A stretch of DNA of 64,000 nt from Oscheius dolichura. Taxonomy: Eukaryota; Nematoda; Chromadorea; Rhabditida; Rhabditidae. Below are positions 11,093 through 23,267 of this stretch, in pieces. The notes under the pieces are model-generated. The model saw only the letters and a list, made by a program, of their open reading frames with translations. It was not told the origin of the DNA and did no database searches. The translations under genes were made by a program, and so were the position numbers. Positions within the stretch are counted from its first letter, which is position 1, and each line of letters opens with the position of its first letter. The DNA lies in contig OW051492.1 of the NCBI GenBank assembly GCA_932521035.1, positions 7,316,001 through 7,380,000 of the forward strand, written 5' to 3'.

Positions 11093-14000
11093 TTATTTCG
11101 CGGTTACAATCTGCTGCAAATGGCTGGCCAGCATCTTCCCGACGATGGCGTTGTCGCTGGCCACCTCGACCGACTTCTCGTCAACCGAAATCAACACAAT
11201 ATCCTTTCGAGACCGCGTTTGGCAGGTGAACCGCTAAACAGAGTTCTTCTTTCTCTTTTTGTATATAAACCAACCCCCGTGTCGAGTTTGTAGCAGTTCA
11301 CAAGACCTTGGACATTGTCGTCCGAGAGGGGCCTGTCCAGTGGCAGAGAGTGTCGATTCAGCCCGGAGAGTCTCCCTCGTTCCTTGGCCGCCTCGTCCGG
11401 AGTGATCTTCACCGGTTGTACCTGCTCCCCCAGAGGCACCTGAATATACATCTCCATGTTTTCAGTCATCCCTTCCCCCACCTCGAGAGTGACTGTCCTT
11501 CCCAAGGGGTCATCCTCCCGGGCGATCCTCCATTCCCTCTGCTTCCCACTGTCTGCCAGATCCACGAACAACGTCAGCGTCGTCGAGCAGCCGGCATCAA
11601 GCCCCGCGATCTGAATATTCCTTTTTATTATCCTTCAGGGCGGGAGATACCATATTGTTCCCGGTGAAATCCGTATCCTCCGATGGGGAGACGGTGATCT
11701 CCTTCAGTTCGTGGTCGGTCGAGTTCTTGACGGAGAAACATAGTGGTGTGTACTGGGACTTGTTCGTCCTAGGGAAGGACATCGACAGTTCCAGCCCGTC
11801 CCCTTCTACCACGTTGAGCAACTTCCTCGTCACCGTCTAAACCATGCCCTTCCTCCTTTTTATGGTCAAAAACGTACGGATTCGGCCTGGCTCTCCATAA
11901 GGGTACGGCAGCCAGCCGCCGAAAAATCGAGGTCTAACAAGAGGTCCATGGCCTTTGGCTCAGGTTTGGCGGCGGCCTTTTTAGAATTCTCGACGTGATT
12001 ATTGGTTGGACGAGCCTCTGAAAGTTCTGTTTCTATGGTCCACAGAATCTCCCTACGTTTCCCTTTTGTCTTGGGCACTTCTTCAACGGACTCGTCGTCC
12101 GACTCCACGTCTTCGCTCTCCTCGTCCTCCTCCTCGTCACTGTCCTCGTCACTCTCGTCGTCCTCTTCGCTGCCTTCCTCCTCTTCCTCATCCTCCTCCT
12201 CCTCCTCCTCCTCCTCCTCCTCCTCGTTCTCATCCTCCTCACTCTCTTCTTCCTCTTCTCCGTCTTCTTCCTCGTCCCATTTGAACTCGTTCGGAGAGTT
12301 GGGTTCTCGTCTCAACGCAGGGTCGCTCGATACCTAAACCGTCCGTTCTTCCTTGATCTCCGAGCGGGGACCTCTGGGAACGGAGGGAGGTCCGTGTACT
12401 TGGCACATCTCTGGTTCAAGACGTGGGAGAGGGTTCCCAGCTGGAGTTGGTCCCTCTCTTTGAAGCTGCTCGACAGGGCAGGTGTGGGCTTCTTATAGTT
12501 GAAGATTTCTTCGGCGTGACGGGAGAGGATCGTCGTGTCCAGGAGCAGCTTCCTCAGGAACCGACACCTGTACTCGGAAAGGTATTCGGAGAAGACGCGG
12601 CCTACCTGTCCCTGACATCGTAACTCATGTCGTAGCGGGCCATCTGGAGCACATACTCAACCAATTTGCTGCAGTTGTCCCTGTCCATCAGCCACAGTTT
12701 GACAGCAAGTTTCAGTGTTTCCACCTGGAGGACGACGGAGTTACTCTATTCAGATCTATCCCTTACCTTGACCATCTCATGCTCATTGACGAAGTTCTTG
12801 GCTAGAATCCTCAGCAGATCGGGGGCAATGTGGCGAACCTTCTCGACGTGGGTGGCCACCAGCCAGACGACACAGCTCCTGGCTGCGGGAGCCTGCATCG
12901 TATGCACAAGACGGGCCAGTTTGGTTAGGAGGGGAACTGCCGCCTCGGCATGGAGCAGTCTCTTCAGGACGACGACCGCCGAGCAGACGACGACGTCGTT
13001 GGGAGAGGAGATCAGCTGGACCAAGCCAGCCAGGCACTGGTCACTCACTGCCGGCACACGGATGGCACACCGTCCGATGGCCTCCACCGCGGGGCCGGCC
13101 AGCTCGGACATGGACACATAGGTCTAAAAACACTAATTGTCTAATTGGGGGACAGGGGGGATACCTGCAGCTCTCGGAGGATGATATGGACATTGGCCTC
13201 TGAGACGAGACTGGTCAAGACATGGAGCTTGAGTTCGCGGACGAAGGAGGGATCGGACGAGCGGACGAAGAAGGACTTGAGGAAGGGGTCGAACATATTC
13301 TGAAGAGGCTTGTTTATGCCGAGGAGGACGAGCCCGATCGAATCTAGAACATACGCCAACGTGACTGCACTCGGCATGCGGAAAGGAGAGGGGAGGACGC
13401 GAGGAGGACTAAACGTAAGTGCTCACAACGACTACGGTAGCACAACAACGAAAAGAAAGGTCACGGCAGGCGTATGCCCCACTTTAGAGATGGCGAAAGT
13501 TCCCTGTACCGGATTGCGCTCGCAGATGGTCGCGATGTTCAGAAGGACCACGTACTGCACCTCCCGGGGGCCGCGGAGAAGACGAACCAAGGCTCGGGCC
13601 ACCTGGAACTCGGAGTCACTTCTGGCTGGAGAGATGGCACCTGAGACAGTTGAGACTTGGAGGCGATGTGGTAGAAGAGCTGAGTGACGGCCATCACGAC
13701 ACTGCAGTTGCGGGACTGAAAGAGGTCTCCTGGACGGGGAGGAGAACAGGGGATACCTGGAGGAGAGGGCGGGCCGAGTTGAGCAGCAGGGCAATGTCCA
13801 CGTCCGGCTGGGAAGCGAGCTCGGGATCGGCGAACTGGGACCGAGCATAGCGGGTCAACAGATTGATCATTGTCACCTGAAGGGTGTCTTCCACTCAAAA
13901 GTAGTCCTACCTGCCCCCATTCGTCGACATCGACTAGAGCCCGACAGAGAGCTCGGTAGTGCTTGTGGAGGAGGTCATACCGGTTCGGGCAGATCTGAAT

Positions 14001-14816
14001 CTCTCGTACTCTTTGAGTCGGCCGGGGTCACCTCTTCAAAGGCGTAGACAGCACTGCCCAATACCAGGCTTCTCCTGTCGGCCAGAAGGAAGTCGATACA
14101 GTCGACGAGGTCTTTTTCCATGTCGGGATCGAGTGAGTATAGTTTGGGGATGGCGTGCGCGGCCACCTTCCGGACGTATGGGCTCATGTCGCGGACTGAG
14201 TCTTTGATGGCTAGGAGCATGATGGGAGAGATCATCCCGACTCTGATCGACGAGAGAACACGAAGAGCACTGGCTCGAATCAGTTGGTTAGGGTCCTGAG
14301 TGGAATATAGAGGGGAAGTAGAGATTCGAGGATACTTTTAGAGCCTTCTGGAAGGTCGAGATGGAGAGAAGGGCAAGATCTTGTTTTTCCTCGGCGTAAC
14401 GAACCAAATAAACGTAGACGAGCTTCTTCAACTCGACATTTTTGGCAGCCACATTCTTGACCACGGACGGGAAGAGTTCGCTCACATCCTTCCCTTTGGC
14501 GATCAACTGCAAAATGTCATTCTCATTTCCACTCAAAGGGCTTTTTTTTACTTCTAGCGGATCTCATTAATAGTCTCATGCTTGACAAGTGACAATTCTT
14601 ATTTTAGATTTCTACTTTGCGACTCACGTTTATGATTCTCTTCATGGCTTCTATTTTCTGAGTATCTTTGTTACCATCCAGCATCGTCTTCAGATCCGCA
14701 AAACGTCTAACAAATTTATTTTCTCTCAAAGGGATCGAAACTTACGCTCTATTGTCGAATATTCCTCCCTCGGCGATTTCCACCTCAGGACTTGCTAGCC
14801 CTTCGGGAAATGACAT
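11093..14816 (-). CDS. apb-3: AP-3 complex subunit beta (beta3 adaptin)
   Basis: Large subunit of the AP-3 adaptor, which sorts cargo from endosomes to lysosomes and lysosome-related organelles. From the ATG at 14816 the protein shows [80 protein letters not shown] (alpha-solenoid trunk) and [12 protein letters not shown]. Next is a very acidic Ser/Glu hinge (plus-strand 12100-12280, long GAG runs), typical of beta3 hinges. A beta-sandwich ear follows, ending [18 protein letters not shown]...QQIVTAK. About a dozen exons have introns near 40 bases. The gene lies 344 bases from the TAF5 stop on the same strand, and its stop is about 290 bases before the first resolved zinc-finger exon. Confidence 0.95.
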
Positions 14817-15155
14817 CCAAAAGACTTTAGTTTAGTTGAAAGGAATAAGACGTCAGATAAATGAGATATAAACTCATTATAATCAGCACACGCATGGAAA
14901 ACGAATGGTTTACGCACAATAATATTAACAACTGTAAAACAACAAAATGTACAACAACACCTGTATCAGGATAAGGATGAAGATCAACAAAAATAAATTA
15001 TTACTGATTGAAAGAACCGACGGCCATAAGAAGATTTCGTCGGGTGAAATGAAGACCTACGACGGGTGTTTGTTTTGTTGGATACGAGAACATATTAAAG
15101 CCAGGCATATTGATCCTATAATTAGTCAACCATATGAAAAGATAAGATAAATCAC

Positions 15156-17515
15156 TCACTTAGGATCGAAGGCGAATTCAGTTTGATTTGCAGTCGCAGA
15201 GATTAGATTGTCAAGTGAATAGATAGATACATTGGGTCCGCCGTAAGAAACGGCAAAAGCGCCTCCATCTCGTGAAAAAGAAATAGATCCCTGCAAAATC
15301 CAAAGGTGAAAGCGTTTCTCAAGAGTAAAACCATTGTTCCTTGTGTTGACCGTGTTTCCATTCCCATAAGCCTTTGGTAGGCTATATCCCATACGCAAAC
15401 GGTGCCATCTCCTCCTACCGATGCTACATATCTACCATCCGGCGACACCTAATAATGTGTATGGCAGTTGATGAAAAAAAACATACTTTAACGGCACGAA
15501 CACCAGATTTATGCCCACAAAATGTTCTCACACAGAAACCGGTTGCAACATCCCATATTCTGATGTAACGGTCGTCGCTTCCTCCAACAACATAGTTACA
15601 GTTGCCATGAAAGTCAACGCAAGCTACTTGACCATAGGACTCGGTAAATATTCTGAGTGGATGCATCCGTTCAGTACACCAGATAGCGACACTCTTGTCC
15701 GCTCCTCCGGTGCAGAAATAATAGCCACGATTACAAAATTGCGCCTGCAAGAACAAAAAAATAGGTGAAGCATATAAAAAATATCTACCTGCCAAACGGG
15801 CATGCTGAGCCTATGAACAACGACGTTTTTTTGTGTATCAAGACTCCATAAACGTATTGTATTATCCCTGGCAGTAGAGACAAGTAACCGTTTTTCAGGT
15901 GAAAAATTCACCGAATACACTGGACCTCCATGCCCCTATAATAATTACCTAATTATAACAAGGAAATATTTACCGTTAACATAACAGACGATGCCGCAGT
16001 AGTCTCGTCATATAACATGTCTGTAATGTTATCCATTTCAGAATCAATCTGAAAAAAATGTTAGTGCCATAATAAAAAATACTCACATCCTCTAACTGAC
16101 TGGAGTCTCGCAACCTTCGTAATTTTTGGGTTTCATCGAGGGCGAATAGATTGATCTGGGCATCTCCATAACTGAAAAGCTGTGAATATGCAAAATAATT
16201 ATTAAAAACGTACCCCAAGGCAAGCAGACTTGTATCGTCAGAAACATCACAACACGTTACTCCTCCATGGGCATTTAAAGCAGTAAACATGCATACAGAC
16301 GGCGGACATTCTTGAGAAACCATTGTCATCTTATTTACATCCTACAAAGAATTATAAAGTGTTGAAACTAAAGAAACTTCACCTTTAAAGCATTGATTTT
16401 CTCATCTTTATATAATGGTGTTATCGCAGGCAATGGTATTCTGTCGGGCATAGGAATAACTGTTGATAATTTTTTAACGTCTTTAGGATCTTTCCCTTTA
16501 TACTTCCGTTTCTCGATTGCTTGAGCAATCTCATCTTTTGCTACACTAAAGAACATCTGAAGAAGTTTTTGAAATAAAGAAAAATTAAAATAACCTTATG
16601 TTTCATATTATTTCTGCTAATCTGCCCGATAATGCCTCCCATTTGGCTTTCTACACTAGATTTTAGTTTAGAAATTACATCAGAATCTGAAATAAATAAG
16701 AGATTACTAATACTTCATAAGCAATACGCTCTATCATCAAATGATCCTTCATGATACTTTTTATCGACGGAGTTCTTCCTAAGATTACTTCTAATTGTTT
16801 TATACACGAACGGGACATTTTTACTGTGAACGGATTTTTCCTAAATTTGTTGTAAAACATATGAAAAAGACACTTACAATAATATTTGGATAAAAGCATT
16901 TGACTGGGCTTGCTGCATACTTGTAATTTTTCTCAGCTCTTCTACTTGTTCTTCGTATGCTGATGGTATTCTTCGCCAGTATTTTTCAAAGAATTCTCTT
17001 GCTGAATACAGACAAAAATAAGTGAATTAAATAAACGAACCCAAAATTGGATTGGGAGTATCTAGTAATTTCAGAAAACAATGTGTGAACAGCGGAAAGA
17101 GAAGTAGACTGAACTCAGCTTGAAAAAAGTCAAACGAGCTATCAACTTGTTGAATAATAGCATCAAATTCCGCCGTTAGAGATTCACTAGGTTATTTTAG
17201 AAAAATAAAAAAAGTAGACTCACTTCATAGGTAATGATGAAGCTTGGGCTACTTCTCCTGCTCTAAGAATCATTGATGCTTCACGGGAAAGAGCATCTTC
17301 CGTGTCCTCAAAATAAACACTCGGAAAAGGTTAAATGTGAATCGTACCTGCATTCCATTCTTCCTCAGAATGGTCATAAGAACTTGCAGCATTTCTTGGT
17401 TTAACGGTTTATCAAGAAGTTCTTCATATACGTTTGTGCTGGAACTTGATGGAGGTGTAGTGCCGACACCGTTTAGCATTGCTCCGTTCGGATGGCCGTT
17501 TGTTTCGGCGGCCAT
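15156..17515 (-). CDS. taf-5: TFIID/SAGA subunit TAF5 (WD40 repeat)
   Basis: Scaffold subunit of the general transcription factor TFIID. Starting MAAETNGHPNG at 17515, the protein has an N-terminal helical part (LNQEMLQVLMTILRKNGMQ) and the TAF5 NTD2 domain (FFQAEFSLLLFPLFTHCFLK, FFEKYWRRIPSAY). A linker RIPLPAITPLYKDEK and the signature CPPSVCMFTALNAHGGVTCC follow, then a WD40 propeller (GHGGPVYSVNFSPEKRLLVS, DNTIRLWSLDT, RYIRIWDVATGFCVRTFCGH, SPDGRYVASVGGDGTVCVWD). It closes with GSISFSRDGGAFAVSYGG and ends FAFDPK. Introns are 40-50 bases and the sequence is AT-rich. The C-terminus is shorter than human TAF5 after the last blade. TAF5 rather than TAF5L is favoured by the linker and the CxFTxLNA stretch. 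Confidence 0.93.
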
Positions 17516-18132
17516 AGCTGAACTGAAAAGAATTCAATGAAAAATGAAGAGGATGCAAAAGCGAACTTAGGAGACGCTATGTGGAACTGATATAATAGTT
17601 GGCATAACCATTGAAGCAACAAGCCTCATAAATGGAAAGGTCAAGGAAGACTAGAGATATATAACATGCAGTATTGGAGATTCCAAGAGTATAAAATGGA
17701 AATCCAATATTTGTTTGCAGGCTTTTAGAGGAGGTCGGCGCCAAGTCGCGCCATGACACAGGCTTTATAAAAAGTGTGAACGGCATGGAAACAAACAGGC
17801 GAGGAAGATGCAATTGTAGTCCGTTATATCTTTTTTGTTTTTTTTTTCTATTTTCTTGGTGGTAGAGCGGGAGTCGCGATTTGATGACAACAAGAATATA
17901 ATGAATATATTTCCATCGCATCCTCACTTTTACAATTTTCCATTATTTTGTATCTCATCTTCTTCTTTCTGTGAATTTAGTGGCAAACCGATTTCTCTAG
18001 GTTCTGTACAGTACAGTGTATTCCGTTCCATTATTTAGAATCTCTACAATTATGATTTCCCCTTATTGCATCATGCCTACTCCTGTGTTTTTCCTATTTT
18101 ATTAGCTTGCTATTCTCTACCAACAAATTCAG
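17516..18132. other. Divergent promoter region, TAF5 (-) / TIM13 (+)
   Basis: These 617 bases separate two start codons of housekeeping genes on opposite strands and probably hold both promoters. No coding exon is visible. A pyrimidine-rich stretch lies near 17826-17880. Confidence 0.5.
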
Positions 18133-18576
18133 ATGGATCAACTCTTGGATCTAGAAACTTTAAAGAAATTGACCCCCGAACAACAAGAGCAGGTTATTGC
18201 CGGAGTCAAGCAGCAAGCTGCGATCGCTAATGCTCAAAATCTCATCACCGTAAGTCGTTTTCATTATAAAAATATAAATTTTCAGGATCTCTCCGAAAAG
18301 TGCACGTTGAAATGCATCACTAGTCCCGGTGGTTCTCTCTCTAATTCTGAAAAACAATGCCTTCAACGGTTAGCAGACTTTTATGCCGTTTGAATTATTT
18401 TTTTTCCTTTCAGGTGCATGGATCGCTTTATGGAATCGTGGAATTTAGTCTCACAAAGTCTACAGAAACGACTCCAAGATGGTGGGTAGTTTAGTTGTAT
18501 AAAGTAGTTATGCTGTATAATACTTTTAGAACTTTCAACAAGTGGAGGATTCAGCGGAGGCCCCAGTTTCTCCTAA
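18133..18576 (+). CDS. tin-13: Mitochondrial intermembrane-space chaperone TIM13
   Basis: A small TIM that works as a TIM8-TIM13 hexamer carrying hydrophobic precursors across the intermembrane space. Three exons (18133-18249, from about 18286, and from about 18530) give roughly 95 residues. The twin CX3C motif is clear: CTLKC ... CLQRC, separated by a spacer containing GGSLSNSE, followed by [19 protein letters not shown] as in TIMM13. The tail is a Gly/Ser-rich [10 protein letters not shown], not typical of vertebrate TIMM13. An AATAAA at about 18747 serves the 3' end. C. elegans tin-13 is, from memory, on the same cosmid as sup-17/ADAM10, which is also in this window. Confidence 0.93.
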
Positions 18577-18762
18577 GCAAATTTTCTTCAGATTTTTCTG
18601 TTGTTATATATCGACAGTTTAGATGATGATAAATTTCTTCTTTCATTTTGTTAAAATATCGAAATATATAACAGCTGAATTATACAGATTCATTTTTCTG
18701 ATTATGACAAGTACACGTAATTAATTAAACGCAAGACCATATTTCAATAAAATGCTGGGAAG

Positions 18763-21126
18763 TTATAGTTCGAAGACTGGCGAGGTATTTAATTCGTCCG
18801 AGGACAGGTGCACTGTTTCTGTGTCACTCTAAAAACATAGCGTTTGGTACAGCATAGAAAATAGTATAACTTACCACAGTTGCGGCTTTTTCGTCTTCGT
18901 GAGATGCATGACCATTCCAAAGCTTACCAAATTCTCCTCGACACAATGCCAGCAAGTAAATCGGAATTAATGTACACGGAACCAAATAAATTAAAGCAGG
19001 TTGAGCCATATGCATAAGAGTTAAAGCCAAGAATGTGACCATTAAACCAATCCCATAACCTATATATTTAAGTTACAGAGAGAAAAGAAAGTCGAGATAC
19101 CTGCCACACAAATTAATCCATATAGCAACCGGATCCGTTCAGGAAAACCATTCATTGTGAAACAATGAGTGACGAGATAACCTAATGATTATACTACGAA
19201 ACATACTACCTACGAACTAACCTGGTATTATAATATCTCCAAGTCCAAGAAGAGTCATGGGATAACCCGTTTCTACTTCCAAATCAATACATTCAATCAT
19301 AGGATCAAAAGGCATAACTTGCATTAACATGGGGAACTAAATAGACGTATCAACTTAAGAAACATGTAAACCTTTTCTGGCTGCCTAGCATCTATTGGTG
19401 GCATTGGATAGCCGATAGCATCTTTATTGCAATCCACACCCGTAGCAACTTCCAGCATGACAGAGCAACCGCTCTTCGTAAAAATTGGTGTTCCAAAGAC
19501 CATAAATGCATCATAGATAAACATGCATGCCATTAGGCATGAAATCCACTGCAACCAATTACAACGCTAAATTAATAAACATACCTTTACGCTAGGAAGG
19601 CGCAACGATTTCAAAATATGCAGACACAATGTAACATTGATAATATCCAATAAGATAAAGGCATAGGGGTCCTTTCGATTAATGTACCAGTAAATACACA
19701 TGGCAAGTGAGTTAAAGTAAATGATACAATCCAAGTAACTTGGTTCAGAAGTCCATCCATCCTCTAAAAATTGTTGCAAACTGTATGGTAAAAAACTGAC
19801 TCATTCGATTTGGCAGGGAAAGCTTGGCTTTATAAAATCCTCTATCGGTGAGACATGAGAAATTCGATAAGAACGCACGAATACAGTAGTATACGCTAAT
19901 GGAACCCAAAAGTGTTACCAAAACATTAAATATTGCAACTAAAATACCACATTAGCATAGGTTTCAAAGATTACCTAGAACGGGGCGATAGTAAAATCCG
20001 ATCATGAGTATAACGATCAGCAGAGCCATGAGGAAGATAATAGCTATGCAATTAGAGTAATTCGCACAGAACTTTGAACAATGCCCCTGTTCTTCAGGAT
20101 CTTCTGAAGTTGTGCCAGTTGGAGTAGATTGTGAATTTTGATGAGGTAGTATTGGCTTATCTTTTCCTAGTCTAAGTATAATTTACAGGTGAAAACAAGG
20201 CGTAACAAACCTATGCCTATGGAAAGCCCAAACGCCACCACCAGTTACACATCCCATTGCTAACAACCATACAACTAGCATCGACATATCGAACAACGAG
20301 TCTGGTGGCCGGTGAAAACCGATCTCGATATTTTCTCCATCTTCTGCATCCAATTCCTTTCAATATCATGTTATTATTAAAGTTTAGCCTTACTTTTAGA
20401 GTGTCTTTTAAAGTTTCACTGTACATGAAGAACGTTGGAATGGCTGTAGTTAGATTTATGTATGGGTCGAAAAAGTCGGAAAACTAAACACTTCTTTTTT
20501 AAACATTAGGGAAATGTCTTACTAAAAAATCTCTCCATTTAACTATAAACTGACGGCCTTTATCAAGAAGTAATAAACCAACATCGGCATTGTTTATTCT
20601 CAGCTGATCAACCTAAACCACTTGCTGATAAAGTTTACGAAAACATTACCTCAAACTGCGCTGCGGCTCGGAATTTCTCATCAGCAAACTGTTGAGTACA
20701 ATTACTTCCGTCATTTGTAATCCTATAGTCTAACGGAACTATGCTATGTGTGTAACTAATATCGAATATTGTTGGAAAAACAACGATCTTACTTGAGAGG
20801 GCCGCTTAACGGACAAACTTTGGTGTTTCCTGGCTTATCTCGCCACCATCGAAGGGAGTGGAACTCCTATAAAACAATAAGATAAGGAAATTGTAAATAC
20901 CGCATCTTCTTTTGTTTCATGCAATAACTTGCGACGATATTGAAGATAATTGGCGCAAACTGTTCGTTCCTCTCCTGAGCGGAGATTTCGGAAGGTAGCA
21001 AATGTGAAACTGTCCTTATACCCTTGTTTGACACGCCGAGCCTAAAATGTTCTGTTAGAGTGTAAGAACATTGTTTACCTCTGTTGAAATGCATACGAGT
21101 AAAGCTATAAAAGTGAGTATCTGCAT
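18763..21126 (-). CDS. imp-1: Signal peptide peptidase-like 2 (intramembrane aspartyl protease)
   Basis: A polytopic GxGD protease that cleaves type II membrane-protein stubs in endosomes or the ER. The start at 21126 gives a signal peptide (MQILTFIALLVCISTE). A luminal PA-type domain follows, with ERTVCANYLQYRRKLLHE and KVCPLSGPLK, then about nine membrane segments. All three family motifs are present: YD (CMFIYDAFMVFGTPIF), GxGD (MTLLGLGDIIIPG) and the C-terminal QPALIYLVP. The tail carries HASHEDEKAATSDTETVHLS and ends SPVFEL. The luminal PA domain separates SPPL2 from SPP and SPPL3. About thirteen exons, introns 40-55 bases, AT-rich. The gene is convergent with TIM13. Confidence 0.93.
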
Positions 21127-22755
21127 AATATTGCCTATACAGTAGATGAGAAGCGATATTGATGTTGCTGCTTCTGAAATAAAAATCCAATCTTATCGAA
21201 CGGTAAACAAAAACAGCATAGTATTCGATAAGATGACCGAATGACCTAATCGCGCATTTTTATCGGGTAAGCAAATATTTGGATGCATACAATTCTTCAA
21301 TCAGTGAGGCTTCTTGGCACCCAACAACGAAATGTCTTTTCAATAAGTTTTCCAGATAAACAAACCTTGTATCAGCGAGTTTTAGAAGTATTTTGCTGAA
21401 ACCATGAAAACTGCTACTGAAATGCAGAATAAACTATGATTGGTCAGAAACCCCTGCAAATAGATAATAAATTATGATAAGATGGCCCAGTAGGGTATTT
21501 AAAGAAAACATATACAAGTCGCAAGCAATAAAACATCGCTACATGTTACTAAGAGGAAGGCCGTCATTATTGACTGAATGTACAAGGTCATCAGCAGTAC
21601 ATCACCACGCAACGCCTAGCGAAAAGCAGACGACTGTGGGCCCTCGACAGCGAGCAAATAAAAACAGCTGCGGACAGTACAAATAAGCATGGGTAAATTA
21701 TTCACAACTGTTTTTGCATTACGACGGTGCTTCGGGCAGCGCGGCACTAGTGGATCAATGAGCCTTCCGCAGACTTTTGACGATGCATAGGCAATTAAGA
21801 GAATGGAAAGAAGATCTCAGGAAGCCGTCCAACTGATGTGGTAGAGGAACGACGATAAGAAAGCTAGGTGGTCGCGTGGGAATAATTTGCGTCGGTCGTG
21901 AGGGTGAAAAAGGGCGACAATTAGGAGCGTTCGTACAGCTGTTTAGCGGCAGAAAAAGGTGGATCAAGCGTTGGCAAATCAATGATAACAACCTCTGTAT
22001 AAATTATGGCTGATACAGAATAGCAAGTGGGCTATATGCACATGAAATCTTGATGGCGTTACACGAAGATAACAAAAGTCTTTTTGGTGATATATGGGAT
22101 CTTTTGAATGTAAAGCTAACAGTGACAGGAAGAAAATAGCGCAGAATGGCAAGAGATACAAAACCAGTGAAAATGAAATGAAAGTAAAATTCCTATAGAA
22201 AGAAAAGGGAATGGCGACTATATTGTATACAACGTGTCAGCTGTAAACAGCGTATTGTTTTCAAAAAATGAAGAGAAGGCAATGAGACTCGGAAGTACAG
22301 TTGACTTTTCCATTTGCTCAGCTGTGAAAATTGCCACCAATAAAGTTCATAAAAACCGGATTGAGGGTTGGGATGACGACCGGTCTTGTCATAATAACCG
22401 GGGGAAATTATCCATATGACTAGATCAATTATTTTTGTAAGGTTGCTCAATGAATGCTACTAATCCTACTAGTTCTATCAACTCGACCAGCTCACCAGGT
22501 TTAGCCTTCTCGTTATTTGTTAGAGTAGCTATCTCTAGCGGTGCCAGCAGAATACCCTGCTTGGGTCTTCATACTCGTCGAGTGTCTCTATATCATCATC
22601 TTCTTTGTCATCATGTCTGTCATCCACAAAATTGGTGTTCTCAAGGTGCTTTTTCAAACATTTTTACATTTACTGGATAAAACGAAAAGGGGCAATACAA
22701 CATAAAAAAAGATACAACGCTACCATTGAATAGAAAATGAATCAACGAGTTTCAG
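21127..22755. other. AT-rich intergenic region
   Basis: Upstream of the SPPL2 gene and before the next plus-strand exon. No gene can be supported. One oddity: on the minus strand about 22555-22650 encodes an acidic run (DDRHDDKEDDDIETLDEYED) that ends at a GTATTC donor-like site, but no start or flanking exons are found, so it is left unannotated. Confidence 0.45.
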
Positions 22756-22863
22756 AATGACGACGACGCGGTGACGATCCATCACCGAATCCATGGGGAG
22801 ATGATTGAAAACCAGGAGAAGAAATTCGTCGAAGAGCAGATGGCCGACTTCGCCGCCCGGTGA
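22756..22863 (+). CDS. Putative terminal exon of an unidentified gene
   Basis: A TTTCAG acceptor at 22755 opens a frame of 35 codons to a TGA at 22861-22863, followed 38 bases later by AATAAA (22902-22907). The peptide (NDDDAVTIHHRIHGE, then IENQEKKFVEEQMADF) is charged, probably helical, and uses GC-rich codons unlike the preceding AT-rich 1.6 kb. The combination of acceptor, open frame, stop and polyadenylation signal fits a last exon. Upstream exons were not identified; a possible donor lies near 22650. It may also be a gene fragment. Function unknown. Confidence 0.4.
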   Translation, partial: NDDDAVTIHHRIHGEMIENQEKKFVEEQMADFAAR

Positions 22864-23267
22864 GAGGCACCACTCACCTGCCCCCGAATCGTGTTCTTCT
22901 CAATAAACATGAATCACTGTTCTTTCGCAAGGTCAATTCTGTTCGTTATGAACCGTTTTTCTAGTCAACTGTTAATTTTGTTTCCTGTTGAAAAGACTTG
23001 ATGAGCCTGTATCAGTAAACAAGAGAGGTATCGAGAAGCTATACACGGAATAGAATAAAGAACCAAGTTCCAAAAATGCCGTGATGTCCCGCAGCGTCGG
23101 CCCGTCGCACCTGATGGCTGCCGATATTTCCGTGCGCCCTCCCGCGCCTTTTTCTCTGCCTCTGCCACCCTGTCCCAGTCATTTTGTTTATCCCTGTTTT
23201 CTATATTTCGCCCTCTTATTTCTCCCCTGCCTCATTCTAACCTTTTCCTCCCTTTCAGTTCTAAAAC

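Noticed and set aside
12002-12337. Serine-rich plus-strand frame and CTC/TCC repeat
   Set aside because: It is the antisense of the Glu-rich hinge of AP-3 beta; the coding strand is minus.
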